DNA of 32,107 nucleotides, taken from Planctomycetota bacterium. GTDB taxonomy: Bacteria; Planctomycetota; Phycisphaerae; WQYP01. Both the position numbers and the translations under genes were made by a program. Below are positions 16,545 to 24,625 of the stretch, piece by piece; position 1 is the stretch's first letter, and every line of letters begins with the position of its first letter. The stretch spans positions 1 through 32,107 of the forward strand of contig JAJZNX010000129.1 of NCBI GenBank assembly GCA_021852275.1. The letters run 5' to 3'. The notes below the pieces were generated by a model. The model had not been told where the DNA came from and did no database searches. It saw only the letters and a program-made list of their open reading frames with translations.

Positions 16545-17204
16545 ATGATGATGAGTTTGAAAACCGCGATCAAGGAAATAGAAGCTGCGGTGGAACCACG
16601 CTGGCCGGTGGTCGTGGCTTTATTGGCTGCGGGCGGCATTTACGTGGCCATGCCGCCGGCGATGGCGCTGGGAGGACGGTGGACTTTGCTGGTGCTGGTA
16701 GGCGTGCTGTTGGTGCCGGCGGTGGTAACGCATCGCGCAGGCAAGCATCGACTGAATATGATAATCGGGTTGTGCATCAACGGGGTGGTAAGTTTTTTTG
16801 AATTAACGTCGCTGGCTTTGCTGATCCGGCAGTTGCCGGATTCGGCCACCAAGCCGGTTCTGCTGCTGCAATCCGCAGTTGCGTTATGGCTGACGAATGT
16901 GCTGGTGTTTTCGCTGTGGTATTGGCGGCTGGACGGCGGTGGCCCTCGGGCCAGACACATCCACAATCCGCGGGGAACTGGTTGGTTTTTGTTCCCACAA
17001 ATGCTGCTGCCAGCCCAGGCCAGTGAGCCTTGGATGCCCAAATATGTGGATTACCTTTTTCTGGCGTTTAACACCAGCACGGCTTTTTCGCCCACAGATA
17101 CGGCGGTTTTGGCGCGGCCGGCCAAATTACTGATGATGGCCCAGTCTTTGATTTCGGTGGCGATTGTGGCGTTGGTGGCGGCCCGGGCAGTGAATATTAT
17201 TTAG
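16545..17204 (+). CDS. Uncharacterised integral membrane protein with FNTSTAFSPTD motif
   Basis: The 219-residue protein has about five membrane segments (roughly 21-38, 46-62, 72-93, 104-124 and 196-216). Between the last two is the polar loop DYLFLAFNTSTAFSPTD (169-185), followed by LARPAKLLMMAQSLISV. This arrangement, a re-entrant-looking loop before a final helix that begins with MAQS, recalls pore-helix regions of two-TM channel proteins, and small membrane proteins with a similar ending are common in bacteria. I cannot name the family with confidence. The start is one of three consecutive ATGs at 16545-16553; the frame is also open from a TTG at 16509. It lies 164 bp upstream of two ClC genes on the same strand, which fits a role in ion movement, but that is inference. 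Confidence 0.65.
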   Translation: MMMSLKTAIKEIEAAVEPRWPVVVALLAAGGIYVAMPPAMALGGRWTLLVLVGVLLVPAVVTHRAGKHRLNMIIGLCINGVVSFFELTSLALLIRQLPDSATKPVLLLQSAVALWLTNVLVFSLWYWRLDGGGPRARHIHNPRGTGWFLFPQMLLPAQASEPWMPKYVDYLFLAFNTSTAFSPTDTAVLARPAKLLMMAQSLISVAIVALVAARAVNII

Positions 17205-17236
17205 CCAACGGTGTGACCATATTAATCTATCGCGGG

Positions 17237-17265
17237 TTGTCGTCATCAGGCTAAATGATTAGAAT
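17237..17265 (+). promoter_or_regulatory. Sigma-70-type promoter upstream of the ClC pair
   Basis: TTGTCG (17237-17242) and TAGAAT (17260-17265) are separated by the ideal 17 bases. Transcription would begin near 17272, leaving about 97 bases before the first ClC start. This suggests the ClC genes are transcribed separately from the membrane protein upstream. Confidence 0.55.
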
Positions 17266-17368
17266 TTGCGGGAGGTTAACGAGGGTATCTTATCCCCCAG
17301 TGTCGTCAGCGGCGGCTATTTGGTTTTGCCTTATTGCAGCCCCGCCAGTGTCAAAGGAGTAACAAGCT

Positions 17369-19249
17369 TTGGCTGACGCAAGCGAAAGCCGTGGACAAAG
17401 TGATCACGGCAATTCACCGCAAGCAGTGCCGTCGAGATCGAACGGTGGCCTTTCAGATGTGGTCTCGGTAAACTCTAACATACCCGCTTCAGAGCAACCT
17501 GATTCAGATCTGCTGGGCAAAGTGGTCCTGCCGAAAGATACCTACGGTCTACTCGGCCGTGGTGGGGGGTTTTTGTGCTTGTTGGCGGCCCTGATAGGTG
17601 TACTGGGCGAGGCGGCGGCGTGGTCGCTGTTTAAGCTCATCGGGCTGTTTACAAATCTGTCTTTTCGCGGGCAATTTTCCTTTGCCTTTAACGCACCCAC
17701 CATCACACATGTGGGTTGGTGGGTATTGTTGATTCCAGTTGCCGGCGGGCTAGTGGTGGGCTTCATGGCCCGCTACGGCTCGGAGATGATCCGCGGGCAC
17801 GGGATACCGGAAGCTATGGAAAGTGCGCTATACCACGAGAGTAAAATCCCAGCTCGGGTGGCATTTCTCAAGCCTACGGCCACAGCAATCAGCATTGGCA
17901 CGGGCTGCCCGTTTGGAGCGGAGGGTGCTATCATTGCCACCGGTGCGGCCTTGGGCTCTATTGTGGGACAGATTATCACCGTGACCAAGGACCGGCGCCG
18001 TGTTTTGCTGGCAGCGGGCGCAGCCGCCGGGATGTCGGCGACATTCGGCGCACCACTGGCGTCCATTTTAATGGCATTGGAACTTCTACTTTTTGAATTC
18101 CAGCCGATATCCATTCTGGCAGTGGCCATCGCCAGCGGTGTCGCTGGCGGGCTGCGGATTGCGGTGATGGGCACCACACCGATCTTTGCCATGCCGGCGC
18201 TACCGGTGCCCACGCTGGAGCCATTGGCCATTTATGCCATGATCGGCGTGGTATGCGGCTTGGTAGCGGTGATGCTCACCCATGGCCTGTACTTCGTGGA
18301 GAAACTCTTCAAAAGATACAGCCACGTGCATTGGATGTGGTGGCCGGCGATCGGAGGAGTAGTGGTCGGGGTATGCGGGCTGATTTTTACTCCGTCAATG
18401 GGCGTAGGTTACGTGAACATTCAGCATTTGCTCGACGGCAAAGGAGGCCTTGAATTTGCGGGACTTCTGCTGCTGACGCGCATCGTGTCATGGACGGTAG
18501 CGCTGGGCAGCGGCACGTCCGGTAGTACGATGGCACCGCTGTTTAACATCGGCAGCGCGCTGGGAGCGGTCGTGGCCATTGTTACCCTGCATCTGATTCC
18601 GCACGCCGATGTGAATGTGCGAGCGGCGGCCTTGGTGGGAATGGCCGCGCTTTTTTGCGGAGCCACCTGGACCCCACTGACATCCATTGTTTTTGCCTTT
18701 GAAACTACATTGCGGCCGAATGGATTAGCCCCTATCGTCGCCGGCTGCACCACCTCCTTTCTCGTCTCCTGCGCGCTCATGCGTAGCAATCTGTTGACGG
18801 AGAAATTCGCCCGCCGTGGTGGCCGTGCTCTTTTCCATCCGCAGACTGATTTCATGGACAGTGTACTGGTGAAGGAGGCATTTACGCCGAATCCAGTTTA
18901 CCTTAACGGGGATGAAACGTGCGCTGTGGCCAGAAAAAAGGTGGCCACGGACGCGAAATACATGCCCTATGATGGATTTCCGATTCTTGACGAGCACCAA
19001 CACCTGTTGGGGGTACTGACCACCCATGATTTGTTGCATCCAGACACAGCGCCGGAGACGAAGCTTTCTGAGATGGTCCGGCGACCACCGGTAGTGATTT
19101 ATTCGGATTGTTCGCTGCGCCGGGCGGACCAGATGATGGTTCGCCATGCAGTCGGACGTCTGGTGGTAATGGACCGCGATGCGCCTTCCAAAATACTGGG
19201 CATCATTACACGCGATGATCTGCTCACGGCACATCGACAGCGCAGTTGA
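17369..19249 (+). CDS. ClC-type chloride channel/antiporter with C-terminal CBS pair
   Basis: The 626-residue protein starts at a TTG with AAAGGAG nine bases upstream. Residues 1-60 are a polar, Ser-rich cytoplasmic tail. Residues about 65-490 form the ClC membrane domain. GHGIPEA (143-149) corresponds to the GSGIP anion-binding loop, with His in place of the selectivity Ser. GAEGA (183-187) corresponds to GREGP and keeps the gating glutamate (Glu185). LGSGTSGSTMAPLF matches the later GxFxP loop. Residues about 500-622 hold two CBS domains (GVLTTHDLL and GIITRDDLL ends), which bind adenine nucleotides and regulate transport. Channel versus H+/Cl- exchange cannot be decided here. A paralogue with different selectivity-loop residues follows after 92 bp. 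Confidence 0.93.
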   Translation: MADASESRGQSDHGNSPQAVPSRSNGGLSDVVSVNSNIPASEQPDSDLLGKVVLPKDTYGLLGRGGGFLCLLAALIGVLGEAAAWSLFKLIGLFTNLSFRGQFSFAFNAPTITHVGWWVLLIPVAGGLVVGFMARYGSEMIRGHGIPEAMESALYHESKIPARVAFLKPTATAISIGTGCPFGAEGAIIATGAALGSIVGQIITVTKDRRRVLLAAGAAAGMSATFGAPLASILMALELLLFEFQPISILAVAIASGVAGGLRIAVMGTTPIFAMPALPVPTLEPLAIYAMIGVVCGLVAVMLTHGLYFVEKLFKRYSHVHWMWWPAIGGVVVGVCGLIFTPSMGVGYVNIQHLLDGKGGLEFAGLLLLTRIVSWTVALGSGTSGSTMAPLFNIGSALGAVVAIVTLHLIPHADVNVRAAALVGMAALFCGATWTPLTSIVFAFETTLRPNGLAPIVAGCTTSFLVSCALMRSNLLTEKFARRGGRALFHPQTDFMDSVLVKEAFTPNPVYLNGDETCAVARKKVATDAKYMPYDGFPILDEHQHLLGVLTTHDLLHPDTAPETKLSEMVRRPPVVIYSDCSLRRADQMMVRHAVGRLVVMDRDAPSKILGIITRDDLLTAHRQRS

Positions 19250-19341
19250 CTTAGCTTATTTCTTACCTTCTGGCATTTTTCACCAAGAGTCGCTAACTTA
19301 CGTCGCGGGTTGCACATTGGTACCGGTGGCGGGATAAATAC

Positions 19342-21249
19342 ATGAAGTGGCCATTCAAAAGTCGCATTTTAAAAATGTTTTACACTTGGCGGCTGCGTGC
19401 GCTGCAACAACTAGCGAAATGGGGCGTGCGTGAGCAGACCCTGCTGGTAATGCTGGCCTTTCTCATCGGCCTGGCCACCGGTGTCGCCACGTGGGTCTTT
19501 AAGGAATGTGTAGTTTTTTTTCATCAATATCTATTTGTGCCGCTGGCGACGAAATCCGGAGCAACAAGCCACTGGCCAAGCTACGTGTTTTTGCCGTTGC
19601 CCTTGATGGTCGGGGGCCTGTTGTTGGTGCTGTGGCGCAAGCTCTGGCACCGAGATTCGCCGGTGCATGGCTTGGCCGGGGTGTTGCTTTCCTTAACGCG
19701 GGAGTCCGGGCAACTCAATCCGTCGCTGGGCGCGGAAACCATCATTGCCAGCAGCCTGACCATCGGTTCCGGCGGCTCCGCCGGTCCGGAAGCCCCTATT
19801 GCCATTATCGGATCATCCATCGGCGCACTGGTCGGCAACAGCGTGGGTATTTCGCGGCGCAATTTGCCGGTGTTGATCGGGTGTGGTGCGGCCGGCGGTA
19901 TCAGTGCGGTATTCGGCGCGCCGATTGCGGGTGTACTGTTTGCGGTGGAAGTGATGCTGCGTGATTTTTCCATCCGCACGCTTACGCCGGTGGTCATCAG
20001 TTCCGTGATTTCCACCACCATGTACAACGCCATTGTGGGTTCCAGCCAAACCAGCGGCCTGTTTCAAATGCCGCTGAACACCAGCAACCTGGTATTTAAT
20101 TTTCCGGAGTTGCCCTGGTATTTGTTTTTAGGGGTGGTGTGCGGAATGTTGGCGGTGGTCTTTACACAGGCCATGACCTGGGTCGAAGATATCGCCCAGC
20201 GGCGCAACGCCCGCATCAGAACATTTTTTTATCCCATGCTGGGAGCTGGCCTCGCCGGTGTGTGCGGCATTGTGGTGCTGGCGCTGTTTCGGGATAATCC
20301 GTTCATGGCCCATCGGTTTGCCCAGGGCTACGTGCCGATCTTTTCGGATGGCTATCCAACCATTCGTCGCGCCATTGATCCGAACTGGTATAACGGCCTG
20401 CACCACTTTAACGGACATAGCGTGCGCATCGGGCTGGAATTTCTGCTGGTGATATGCCTGCTGAAAATAGTAGCCACCTCGTTGACGCTTGGCTCCGGCG
20501 GTTCCGGCGGCATCATCGCCCCGGCCCTGTTTATCGGAGCGGCCGGTGGTGGAGCGCTCGGCATCGTCTTGCACGCGTATAATCCGCACATTGAGCCAGC
20601 TACGTATGCCCTGGTGGGTATGGGGTCGGTCTTGGCCGCGACGATTCAAGCTCCGCTCACGGCCATCATCCTGCTTTTTGAGCTTACCCGGAATTATGCC
20701 ATCATGTTGCCGATCATGCTTTCGGCCGTTACCGCCACGGTAATTCAGCAGGTCCTCATCGGGGAAAGTTTGTATACACAGCCGCTGAAAAAACTGGGAG
20801 TGAAACTGGGGTCGGCGGTGGGGCTTAGCGCGCTGCAACGAGTGAGTCTGGATCAAATACCATTAATCACCTCCCCAGTGGCCCGCCCCGACGAGCCGCT
20901 ATCAGCTATTTTGCAGCGCAGTGCAGAAGCTCCAGTGAGCGATTTTGTGGTGGAGGATCACAAGGGTAATTACCTGGGCATGCTGACGCTCGATGATCTA
21001 AAGCCCATTATGCTGGAACCGGAGGCCGCTCCGCTGCTGCTGGTAGGTGAAGTGCTGCGCACGGATGTGCCGCCGCTGAAAATAACCGACACCATCGCCA
21101 CGGCCGTAGAGGCCTTTTCACGTCATGATATATCCCATTTGGCGGTGCTGGCGGCGTCCCCAACCGGCGGCGCACCCCCGGCCATTTTAGGGTTGCTTTC
21201 GCGGTCCGACCTGATGCGGCGATACTACCAGGAAATAAGCACCACCTAA
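19342..21249 (+). CDS. ClC-type chloride channel/antiporter with C-terminal CBS pair (second copy)
   Basis: The 635-residue protein starts at an ATG with GGGA seven bases upstream. The membrane domain spans about 30-475. GSGGSAGPEAP at 142-152 is the gating loop (Glu150), and LGSGGSGGIIAPALFIGAAGG is the second anion-binding loop. IQAPLTAIILLFELTRNY is the conserved helix near the dimer interface. The region equivalent to GSGIP reads VHGLAGVL (108-115), so the selectivity serine is again absent. Two CBS domains occupy about 500-630 (GMLTLDDL, GLLSRSDLM). The first ClC has GAEGA where this has GPEAP, so the two are diverged paralogues, perhaps with different ions or regulation. They are likely cotranscribed, since no promoter is obvious in the 92-bp gap. 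Confidence 0.93.
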   Translation: MKWPFKSRILKMFYTWRLRALQQLAKWGVREQTLLVMLAFLIGLATGVATWVFKECVVFFHQYLFVPLATKSGATSHWPSYVFLPLPLMVGGLLLVLWRKLWHRDSPVHGLAGVLLSLTRESGQLNPSLGAETIIASSLTIGSGGSAGPEAPIAIIGSSIGALVGNSVGISRRNLPVLIGCGAAGGISAVFGAPIAGVLFAVEVMLRDFSIRTLTPVVISSVISTTMYNAIVGSSQTSGLFQMPLNTSNLVFNFPELPWYLFLGVVCGMLAVVFTQAMTWVEDIAQRRNARIRTFFYPMLGAGLAGVCGIVVLALFRDNPFMAHRFAQGYVPIFSDGYPTIRRAIDPNWYNGLHHFNGHSVRIGLEFLLVICLLKIVATSLTLGSGGSGGIIAPALFIGAAGGGALGIVLHAYNPHIEPATYALVGMGSVLAATIQAPLTAIILLFELTRNYAIMLPIMLSAVTATVIQQVLIGESLYTQPLKKLGVKLGSAVGLSALQRVSLDQIPLITSPVARPDEPLSAILQRSAEAPVSDFVVEDHKGNYLGMLTLDDLKPIMLEPEAAPLLLVGEVLRTDVPPLKITDTIATAVEAFSRHDISHLAVLAASPTGGAPPAILGLLSRSDLMRRYYQEISTT

Positions 21250-21582
21250 TGCCGGACAGGTTCATCAGGTCATTGACCCAAGGTTAGCGTAACATTACCG
21301 AAAATTATAGGACGTTCAACAGAGAGCAGGCGGAAACCACCTGCGCCGCGGAAAATCGATTTCCGCAGACCCGATAAAAGAAATTCATGTTTCCGCGTCC
21401 GAGAACCGATTCAATCAGTGCGGGCCAACGGCCGCGCCGGAGCACGAGCAAAAGCTTGCAAGCACCGATATTAATAGGGTGCTACGCTCCGGCCAATAGT
21501 GGGTTTAGTGTTGTCGCTGGGCACTTGCAAACCGACCTGAAAAGCCGGGTGGGTGTTGCCATAAGATGAAAAGGAAGTAGTT
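21250..21582. other. Intergenic region upstream of csrA with two hairpins
   Basis: There is no gene in this stretch between the second ClC gene and csrA. Two neighbouring hairpins could end the ClC transcript: 21326-21344 (GCAGG/CCTGC with an inner GG/CC around AAA) and 21348-21366 (GCGGAAA/TTTCCGC, loop ATCGA). Both expose or contain GGA, the core recognised by CsrA, and the csrA ribosome-binding site itself is AAAGGAAG. No clear csrA promoter was seen. Confidence 0.45.
21348..21366 (+). terminator. 7-bp hairpin after the ClC pair
   Basis: GCGGAAA (21348-21354) pairs perfectly with TTTCCGC (21360-21366). It lies about 100 bases past the second ClC stop, directly after a weaker hairpin at 21326-21344. 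No T-run follows, so it may be an attenuating or CsrA-bound structure instead of a terminator. Confidence 0.35.
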
Positions 21583-21939
21583 ATGTTGGCACTGAGTCGT
21601 ACTGAAGGTCAAAGCATTATCATCGACGGCATCATCGAAGTAAAGGTGGTTAAGTGGTCGCGCAATTCCGTGCGCCTGGCGATTCAGGCCCCACGGGAGG
21701 TTTCCATCGATCGTGATGAAATCTGGAAGCGCATACATCCCGGCGAAAAGTCCCCCATGGAAAAAGCCGACTTGCATTACGGCCATGCGTCCGACGCCGC
21801 TGCAACGGACCGCTCCAATTGCGAATCTTCCCGGCCATCGGCCCGCATGGAGGTACCGCAGGTACATGGCCTGGTTCGCCACCCACCAGCCGCCACCGGC
21901 AGCAACGGTCATAACGGCACTGCCAAGGCAGCCCTGTAG
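21583..21939 (+). CDS. csrA: Carbon storage regulator CsrA with C-terminal extension
   Basis: Residues 1-55 are a full CsrA/RsmA core: MLALSRTEGQSIIID, then VRLAIQAPREVSIDRDEIWKRI. The conserved Arg of the RNA-binding edge is retained in the SIDRDEI segment. CsrA is a dimeric RNA-binding protein that binds GGA motifs near ribosome-binding sites and alters translation or stability. The usual length is 60-75 residues; this protein has 118. The extra half (about 56-118) is polar and rich in His, Ser, Ala and Pro, with no predicted fold that I recognise. The start is well supported by AAAGGAAG upstream. It is preceded by hairpins with GGA sequences, which raises the possibility of self-regulation. 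Confidence 0.9.
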   Translation: MLALSRTEGQSIIIDGIIEVKVVKWSRNSVRLAIQAPREVSIDRDEIWKRIHPGEKSPMEKADLHYGHASDAAATDRSNCESSRPSARMEVPQVHGLVRHPPAATGSNGHNGTAKAAL

Positions 21940-21972
21940 CCAGGCTGGAGATGGCTGCAACCACGAAGCGGC

Positions 21973-21978
21973 TATAAT
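21973..21978 (+). promoter_or_regulatory. Isolated TATAAT -10 element before the L,D-transpeptidase gene
   Basis: A perfect TATAAT lies 132 bases before the start of the L,D-transpeptidase gene and just after csrA. No good -35 is found at the right distance, so the call is tentative. Confidence 0.3.
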
Positions 21979-22110
21979 GGGGAGCTACGCGGGTGATGTA
22001 AAAACCGGTAAGAGACCCGCAATTGACGATGCTGGCGGCACCGGCAAAAGTTTTAAAGTAAAATCTGGTAACATGGCAGTTGGCAGATGATGTAACAAAA
22101 AGAGTGGCCG

Positions 22111-23349
22111 ATGGGCACGAGAACATGGTTGTTCATGGCGATAGTTGGCATGCTGGCGGCTGGACCGCTGTGGCCGGGCGGAACTTCCCGCGCCGAATCC
22201 TGGCCGACATCGCGTTCGTCAGCCTCTGCCAACGCCCTTTCCTTCGATGACCATGGCACAGGCCAGACCAGCCATGCCGCAGCCCCGGTCTTTCCACCTC
22301 CTAAGCCGCCGCGTCTAAGCCGCAGGCAAACCGTTGCCTTAGCGTGGCAAATTGCGCTGGCGGCCCATGATTTTTCGCCGGGCATACTCGACGGTGACTT
22401 CGGGCCTAATTCATTGATGGCCCTGCGGGAATATGCCGCGGCCCGGTTTCCCGGGATTAATCCTCTCAACCCGCATGATCCACGGGTGTTTGATGCTCTG
22501 GGTGTCGATGTGAAGCACGTTACGGCCACGTATACCATTTCCTCGGCAGATGCGCAGGCGGTGGGGCATGAACATTATCACTGGCGGGCGATGGCCGCAG
22601 CCGATCGTATGCCGTATGGCTCGCTGGAAGGATGTATCTGCGAAAAGTTTCATTGCACCCGGCGCCTTTTGCGGCAACTGAATCCCGGAATTCAATTAAG
22701 TGAGCTGCAGGCGGGGCAAACGATTAATGCGCCAAACATCCGGCCATTTCCCGATCCACAGGTGGATTTTGGCCTGCCCGGGGGACTTTCGGCGGTGATT
22801 GCCGCAGACAAGGCGGATTTGCCCCATCCACATGTGGCTTACCTGGTCATTAACATCCGGCAGAAGGTGATTCGAGCGTACAACGCGCACAAGAAACAAG
22901 TGGCTCTATTTCATTGTTCAATTCCAGCGATTAACGCGGACATGCCCACGCGCGATGCGTATATCAAGGATATCGCGTTGAATCCAAACTATACGTTTTT
23001 TCCGTCGGTATTTAAAAGCGTGCATAACATTCATCACCCGCTGCTTATTCCGCCTGGCCCGCGCAACCCTGTGGGCGTGGTCTGGATGGGGCTAAGCATT
23101 CCCAATGTGGGGATGCACGGTAATCCGCAGCCGCAGTACATTGGTTTGACCGGTTCGCACGGATGTTTTCGTATGACCAACTGGGATGCGGTCAATTTGC
23201 TTACTCTGGTACACATCGGGCTGCCGGTGTTTTTTGTGAACTCCCCTGTACCCGTTCAAGGTGGGCCTCCCGGCCCGGCGGTCGCCAGCCAACCAGACAG
23301 AGCGTCCACTGATTCTTCAAACTCCGCTCCGATCCAGGCTGGTTATTGA
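22111..23349 (+). CDS. L,D-transpeptidase (YkuD domain) with peptidoglycan-binding regions
   Basis: The 412-residue exported protein has a signal peptide (hydrophobic residues 6-20, cleavage near SRAES). A peptidoglycan-binding-like helix set lies at about 74-112 (IALAAHDFSPGILDGDFGP). A LysM-like stretch lies at about 165-210 (EKFHCTRRLLRQLNPG ... LQAGQTI). The YkuD catalytic domain spans about 240-377. Its active-site pattern is complete: HG at 336-337 and SHGCFRM at 349-355 with nucleophile Cys352. It forms 3-3 peptide crosslinks in peptidoglycan or attaches proteins to it, outside the inner membrane. The C-terminal tail after 380 is low-complexity Pro/Ser. The gene lies between csrA and recA. 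The ribosome-binding site is weak (AAAGAG). Confidence 0.9.
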   Translation: MGTRTWLFMAIVGMLAAGPLWPGGTSRAESWPTSRSSASANALSFDDHGTGQTSHAAAPVFPPPKPPRLSRRQTVALAWQIALAAHDFSPGILDGDFGPNSLMALREYAAARFPGINPLNPHDPRVFDALGVDVKHVTATYTISSADAQAVGHEHYHWRAMAAADRMPYGSLEGCICEKFHCTRRLLRQLNPGIQLSELQAGQTINAPNIRPFPDPQVDFGLPGGLSAVIAADKADLPHPHVAYLVINIRQKVIRAYNAHKKQVALFHCSIPAINADMPTRDAYIKDIALNPNYTFFPSVFKSVHNIHHPLLIPPGPRNPVGVVWMGLSIPNVGMHGNPQPQYIGLTGSHGCFRMTNWDAVNLLTLVHIGLPVFFVNSPVPVQGGPPGPAVASQPDRASTDSSNSAPIQAGY

Positions 23350-23356
23350 TCGATAG

Positions 23357-23384
23357 TTGACGTTAGCCGTTAGTTAGGTATCAT
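23357..23384 (+). promoter_or_regulatory. recA promoter with GTTAG repeats in the spacer
   Basis: TTGACG (23357-23362) and TATCAT (23379-23384) are 16 bases apart, beginning eight bases after the preceding stop codon. GTTAG occurs three times between them (from 23362, 23369 and 23373). Such repeats in a promoter spacer could be an SOS operator. They do not match the E. coli or Bacillus LexA boxes. A GCCGC/GCGGC hairpin follows at 23397-23416 in the leader. Confidence 0.6.
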
Positions 23385-23448
23385 AAGAACCAAGTCGCCG
23401 CAGTTGTGGTGGCGGCAGAGTCTTGGCCCTGTGTATTGCGAGATGATC

Positions 23449-24615
23449 ATGACCAAAGAAACCGCCAGTCCGTCCGCCCGAGATCAAGCCCTGGAACGAG
23501 CCTTATCGCAGATTGAAAAGGCCTATGGCAAGGGTGCCATCATGACGCTGGATGGCACCTCCAATCCACTGGCGATTGCCGGCATTTCCACCGGCTCGCT
23601 GGGGCTGGATATTGCACTGGGTGGCAAGGGTATACCGCGCGGCCGCATTGTGGAAGTGTTCGGGCCGGAATCATCCGGTAAAACCACGCTGTGTCTGCAC
23701 GTCATTGGGCAGGCGCAGAAAGCCGGCGGCGTGGCCGCGTTTGTGGACGCCGAACACGCTTTGGACCCCACCTGGGCCAAGCGCTTGGGTGTGAGCCTGC
23801 AAAATCTGCTGGTCAGTCAGCCGGACACCGGCGAACAGGCTCTGGAAATTGTGGAAATGCTGGTGCGCAGCAATGCCGTGGATGTGGTAGTGGTGGACTC
23901 TGTTGCCGCCCTTATTCCCAAGGCCGAAATCGAAGGCGACATGGGCGATGCTTCCATGGGTATGCAGGCCCGGTTGATGAGTCAGGCTATGCGCAAACTC
24001 ACCGGGGCGGTATCCAAAAGCAAAACCCTGGTGATTTTCATCAACCAGATTCGCGATAAAATCGGAGTCATGTTCGGCAACCCGGAAACGACCACCGGCG
24101 GCCGGGCTTTGAAATTTTACAGTTCCGTGCGCATCGATATTCGCCGAATCAACACTATTAAGGAAGGGGAAACGGCCATTGGCAATCATGTGCGGGCCAA
24201 GGTGGTGAAAAATAAAATTGCCCCGCCATTCCGCGAGGCTGAATTTGATATTCTTTTTGACAGCGGCATCAGCTATGAAGGCGAACTGCTGGATATGGCT
24301 GTTACGGACAATGTAGTGGACAAAAGCGGCGCGTGGTTCAGCTTTGGGGCGCTGCGGCTGGGACAGGGGCGTGAACAAAGCCGGCTGTTTCTCAAGGAAA
24401 ACCCGGAAGTGGCCCGCGAGGTGCGGGAAAAAGTACTGGCCCGCCGCATCGTGGTAGTCGATGAAAAAGCCGTGTCCGACGCCGCGCATACCTCGGAAAA
24501 AACCGGCGACAAATCCGCCGCCAAGGCGGACGGCAAGGAACCCGGCCGTCCGACCGCGCGGGAACCGGCCGTGGCGGAAAAGATGGAAAAATCACCGGCC
24601 AAAGCCGGCCGGTAG
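23449..24615 (+). CDS. recA: Recombinase RecA
   Basis: This 388-residue RecA starts at the ATG at 23449 with GAG six bases upstream; the frame is open upstream from 23404 but without support. Walker A GPESSGKT is at 72-79, Walker B VVVVDS at 146-151, the L1 loop is around [11 protein letters not shown] (161-171), and the L2 loop follows [22 protein letters not shown]. It forms ATP-dependent filaments on single-stranded DNA for homologous recombination and triggers LexA cleavage. The core ends near residue 335. The last 50 or so residues are an Ala/Lys/Glu/Pro-rich extension, longer than in E. coli (352 residues in total). The final codons overlap a hairpin. It has its own promoter and converges with the next gene. 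Confidence 0.98.
   Translation: MTKETASPSARDQALERALSQIEKAYGKGAIMTLDGTSNPLAIAGISTGSLGLDIALGGKGIPRGRIVEVFGPESSGKTTLCLHVIGQAQKAGGVAAFVDAEHALDPTWAKRLGVSLQNLLVSQPDTGEQALEIVEMLVRSNAVDVVVVDSVAALIPKAEIEGDMGDASMGMQARLMSQAMRKLTGAVSKSKTLVIFINQIRDKIGVMFGNPETTTGGRALKFYSSVRIDIRRINTIKEGETAIGNHVRAKVVKNKIAPPFREAEFDILFDSGISYEGELLDMAVTDNVVDKSGAWFSFGALRLGQGREQSRLFLKENPEVAREVREKVLARRIVVVDEKAVSDAAHTSEKTGDKSAAKADGKEPGRPTAREPAVAEKMEKSPAKAGR
24594..24613. terminator. Hairpin overlapping the recA stop codon
   Basis: ACCGGCC (24594-24600) pairs with GGCCGGT (24607-24613) around AAAGCC. The stem lies in the last recA codons and reaches into the TAG stop, and the convergent gene ends 13 bases further on. It could terminate either strand, and it resembles the CCGGCC/GGCCGG hairpins at 3484 and 14263. 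There is no T-run. Confidence 0.4.
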
Positions 24616-24625
24616 TGGCAGTGCG

